From: Legionella sainthelensi
GTDB lineage: Bacteria > Pseudomonadota > Gammaproteobacteria > Legionellales > Legionellaceae
DNA length: 64,000 nucleotides
Assembly: GCF_900637685.1 (NCBI RefSeq)
Contig: NZ_LR134388.1
Location: 2,305,501-2,369,500 of the forward strand
Direction: 5' to 3'
Part shown: piece after piece, positions 61,648 through 64,000 of the stretch
Layout: each line of letters opens with the position of its first letter
Numbering within the stretch: the stretch's first letter is position 1
Made by a program: the position numbers and the translations under genes
The notes under the pieces: generated by a model
What the model was told of the DNA's origin: nothing
What the model saw: the letters and a program-made list of their open reading frames with translations, nothing else
The model's database searches: none

Positions 61648-62019
61648 TTATCCACCATAAAACTGACACTGCTCTAAAACTTGAAAACACACAAAACCAC
61701 CTGAATTTTCTATCCAATTAGAGTCATGTCGCGACGGAATTTTAGTCAAAGTTGGCCACCAGATTGAATATTCTCCTATCGAATTTCTATAAGTACACAC
61801 GATTCCTCGACCATACCCTGCAACTAAAATATTGGCACGAACAAAACGGGTATTTTCATCACCTTGAGGTCGATGAGGCGAAACTGGATTAACTATCCAA
61901 GGATCTGGTGGAACACCCCACTTCAGAGAGCTTGTTTTTGGATCAGGACAAATTGTACTATGGCCTACGCTAAATTGTATAAAAAGATAAACTAAAATAA
62001 AAAATCGATATTTATTCAT
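61648..62019 (-). CDS. Exported hypothetical protein, 123 aa
   Basis: From the ATG at 62019; a GGGGCG lies upstream. Signal peptide (residues 1-20, cut near VGHS). The mature part starts with a Cys (ICPDP), has TSSLKWGVPPDPW, then CTYRNSIGEYSIWWP and CFQVLEQCQFYGG at the end, four cysteines in all. Not recognised; it looks like other small secreted proteins in this window. It sits between nadA and a tRNA. Confidence 0.65.
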   Translation of the reverse strand: MNKYRFFILVYLFIQFSVGHSTICPDPKTSSLKWGVPPDPWIVNPVSPHRPQGDENTRFVRANILVAGYGRGIVCTYRNSIGEYSIWWPTLTKIPSRHDSNWIENSGGFVCFQVLEQCQFYGG

Positions 62020-62071
62020 TAATCGCCCCATTCATAATTAACAATTTTAAATAATAATACACTAAAACCCA

Positions 62072-62099
62072 TTGTTTGAATTTATTTCTTTGTTATAAT
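62072..62099 (+). promoter_or_regulatory. Promoter of the tRNA-Leu gene
   Basis: TATAAT at 62094-62099, perfect -10, with TTGTTT at 62072-62077 and a 16-bp spacer. The tRNA starts 13 bases downstream of the -10. Confidence 0.7.
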
Positions 62100-62111
62100 G
62101 GCGTCTCAAAT

Positions 62112-62198
62112 GCCTGGGTGGCGGAATTGGTAGACGCGCCGGATTCAAAATCCGGTGGTGGTGACACCGTGTGGGTTCGAGTCCCACCCTAGGTACCA
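62112..62198 (+). tRNA. tRNA-Leu (anticodon CAA)
   Basis: 87 nt with a long variable arm as usual for tRNA-Leu. The acceptor stem GCCTGGG pairs with CCTAGGT (two G-U pairs); the anticodon loop TTCAAAA gives CAA, reading UUG codons. The T arm GGGTTCGAGTCCC is intact and CCA is encoded at the 3' end. It is the likely attachment site of the integrase that follows. Confidence 0.96.
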
Positions 62199-62226
62199 TT
62201 GAGATATTATTATCACTTCTCAATGG
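62196..62226. repeat. Inverted repeat spanning the tRNA CCA end
   Basis: CCATTGAGA (62196-62204) and TCTCAATGG (62218-62226), perfect 9-bp arms around a 13-bp spacer. The left arm begins in the CCA of the tRNA. It may be the tRNA terminator stem (no T run) or part of the attachment region. Confidence 0.55.
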
Positions 62227-62400
62227 TTCTCAATATTTAAGTAATCCTTTGATAATTAAGTAAATACTACACAAATATTTATCTCAAATCCTTCTCAATC
62301 GTTCGTTATTTTTCGTATATAACCGTGCGTACTTTGGGTAAGATCTTGGGTAAACCTCTTTACTCAGCTTACCAAGCAGCACACAAGTTGAGGTAGTACT

Positions 62401-63609
62401 ATGCTTACGGATGCAAAAATTAGAGCATTAAAAATAAAAGATGGAAAACGCCATACCGATATGGACGGATTGGTGCTTGAAATTCGACAAAGTGGCAAAA
62501 AAGTATTTATTTTCCGTTTTCAATGGAATAAAAAACCGCAAACCATCACTCTTGGGAATTATCCACATATTGGCCTGGCCGATGCCCGCAAAATAGTCCA
62601 GTCCTATAGAACTTTAATTGCACAAGGTATTGATCCAAGGCTACAACATTCGAATGAAAAACCCACAATAACCTTTAAAGATGTTGCTGAAAAATGGTTT
62701 CAAAAAAATTCACATCGTTGGAAGGATGTAACTTATAAGCGCCATCTTAAAAGCCTGCATCGGGATATTTATCCATTTATCGGCAATAGACCTATCGATG
62801 AAATTACTAAAGCTGAACTATTAGCAATAATCCATCCTCATGAAATACAAGGGCATCATGAAGTAGCACATCGATTACACGATAGATTAAAATCCATCTT
62901 TGAATATGCAACAGGGGCATCAATTACGGAAAATTACCCGTTCATCGGCCTCAAAAAAGCGTTAACCCCTAAACCTAAAGTAACCAATCAATACGCTATT
63001 TCCTCGCATGAAGCCCATAACATGCTGGAAGCGATAAAACTAAGCTCTGCAAGCAAAATAAATAAACTTTACGTGGAATTACTATCTCATTTATTTACTA
63101 GACCATCTGAATTACGATTAGCCCAATGGAGTGAATTTAACCTACAACAGGCTGAATGGATTATACCTGCCGAGCGAATGAAAATGGGCGTAACGCATTG
63201 GGTACCATTATCACATCCAGTCATAAAATTACTTAAAGAACTTAGAACAATAACAGGATTTACCCCCTACCTTTTTAACTCGCCGAGCACTAAATCTTAT
63301 CAACCAATAAGCGAAACCAGTGCTAGAAAACTCTTACACAACATAGGTTACAAAGGTGCGCATACTCTTCACGGCTTTAGATCTCTTGCATCAACAGTTT
63401 TACATGAACAAAGTAACTTCCGCAGTGATGCAATTGAAGCTCAATTGGCTCACAAGATACAAGGAGTACGTGGAATATATTTACGTGCTGATTTTAAAGA
63501 AGAAAGAAGGAGTTTAATGGGTTGGTATAGCAACTGGTTATCCAATGGGTTGCACCAGGATTATTTAGTTAATTATAAAAAGGAAAATAGTAATGACCAT
63601 CCATATTGA
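62401..63609 (+). CDS. P4-type tyrosine recombinase (integrase)
   Basis: 402 aa. N-terminal DUF4102-like arm domain (LTDAKIRALKIKDGKRHTDMDGLVLEIR; TITLGNYPHIGLADAR), central core-binding domain, and a catalytic domain with Arg234 (TRPSELR), His324-xx-Arg327 (HGFR), His351 and Tyr360 (GVRGIY). All are intact. It lies 200 bp after tRNA-Leu and reads away from it, the usual layout of integrative elements using a tRNA 3' end as attB. Confidence 0.95.
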   Translation: MLTDAKIRALKIKDGKRHTDMDGLVLEIRQSGKKVFIFRFQWNKKPQTITLGNYPHIGLADARKIVQSYRTLIAQGIDPRLQHSNEKPTITFKDVAEKWFQKNSHRWKDVTYKRHLKSLHRDIYPFIGNRPIDEITKAELLAIIHPHEIQGHHEVAHRLHDRLKSIFEYATGASITENYPFIGLKKALTPKPKVTNQYAISSHEAHNMLEAIKLSSASKINKLYVELLSHLFTRPSELRLAQWSEFNLQQAEWIIPAERMKMGVTHWVPLSHPVIKLLKELRTITGFTPYLFNSPSTKSYQPISETSARKLLHNIGYKGAHTLHGFRSLASTVLHEQSNFRSDAIEAQLAHKIQGVRGIYLRADFKEERRSLMGWYSNWLSNGLHQDYLVNYKKENSNDHPY

Positions 63610-64000
63610 GCCTTTAGAGCTGTCCCTTAGATTAATGTTTCAAGGAATATTACCAAAGCAAGATAATAGAATTAATTATTCGGAAGCAAAATTCGCATTA
63701 AAAAAACAATTTGGTTATGATTTTACGGTGAGTCAAATTGATCTAATCATTAATTTTATTTTAATACTGCGATTAAAGACACAAGAACCTGAAACTTATT
63801 TAGAAGGAGATGAACAGCTCGACACCTATACTACTAGTCTAGGCGATGATTTTAAACAGCAGATCGAAAGCATAATACAGAGGAAATTGACTACGCCTCA
63901 ATTTAAACAGTTAATTATTACCATAAATGATTTGATGTATATACAAAATGACAGAATAAACAATACTGCCAGCCCCTATGAACAAAAAAGCATATATTGC
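63593..64000 (+). CDS. Hypothetical protein, island cargo, cut by window edge
   Basis: Reads from ATG at 63593 (within the integrase 3' end, 17-bp overlap) to the window edge, 136 codons without a stop. MTIHIEPLELSLRLMFQGIL, then FKQQIESIIQRKLTTPQFKQLIITINDLMY. Helical, with no signal peptide or recognised domain. AAAAGGAAAAT lies before the ATG. Coupling to the integrase suggests a role in element maintenance or regulation. Confidence 0.6.
   Translation, partial: MTIHIEPLELSLRLMFQGILPKQDNRINYSEAKFALKKQFGYDFTVSQIDLIINFILILRLKTQEPETYLEGDEQLDTYTTSLGDDFKQQIESIIQRKLTTPQFKQLIITINDLMYIQNDRINNTASPYEQKSIYC

Overview
The window is AT-rich gammaproteobacterial chromosome, most likely from Legionella or a close relative. 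This rests on gene content and order: clpS-clpA, icd, rluE and mreBCD lie close together, mlaFEDCB-ibaG-murA is divergent from kdsD-kdsC-lptC-lptA-lptB, a fleQ-type flagellar regulator is present, and there are several small secreted Cys-rich proteins of unknown function. No species call is possible from sequence reading alone.

Layout. Positions 1-6490 hold a set of genes with a light theme: a short-chain dehydrogenase/epimerase (cut by the window edge), a DNA photolyase, a bestrophin-type channel, an unknown protein and a BLUF-PAS-PAS-PAS-GGDEF blue-light/c-di-GMP protein. Positions 6756-11105 are accessory: a nitrilase-like protein whose upstream region is cut by an IS5-type element carrying a GIY-YIG gene, then an intact IS4-family element with a clear 9-bp target duplication, then an unknown repeat-containing protein. 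Positions 11482-17172 hold a secreted tyrosine phosphatase, an ArsR/old-yellow-enzyme pair with matched operators, a 600-bp gene-free stretch, a frame-broken unknown gene and a frame-broken sohB. Positions 17485-31241 are mostly core: fleQ, a Cys-rich secreted protein, a NIF3-family protein, murA-ibaG-mlaBCDEF, the kdsDC-lptCAB run and trpG-trpD-trpC. Positions 31318-38209 mix accessory oxidoreductases (SDR, FMO) and a GHSLG lipoprotein with xseA, a rhomboid protease and thiD. Positions 38335-61545 are again core: O-antigen ligase, a glycosyltransferase, clpA/clpS, icd, rluE, mreDCB, a ComEA-like protein, an M20 peptidase, a murG of unusual type, nadC, a CPA2 antiporter, ppsA, purB, nadB and nadA. 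The window ends at a tRNA-Leu(CAA) followed by a P4-type integrase, the start of an integrative island.

How the genes work together. Envelope biogenesis dominates: peptidoglycan precursors (murA, murG), outer-membrane lipid asymmetry (mla), Kdo and LPS transport (kds, lpt), LPS core and O-antigen (glycosyltransferase, ligase) and cell shape (mre). De novo NAD synthesis is complete as nadB, nadA and nadC in two places. The BLUF-GGDEF protein and FleQ (with its LFRS motif) may be two ends of a c-di-GMP circuit, but this is only inference.

A caution for anyone using this sequence: four genes (14583-15454, sohB, lptC, trpC) are each restored by adding a single base at an A/T homopolymer of 6-7 nt. 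Because lptC is normally essential, homopolymer undercalling or slippage-based decoding is more likely than four independent gene losses.
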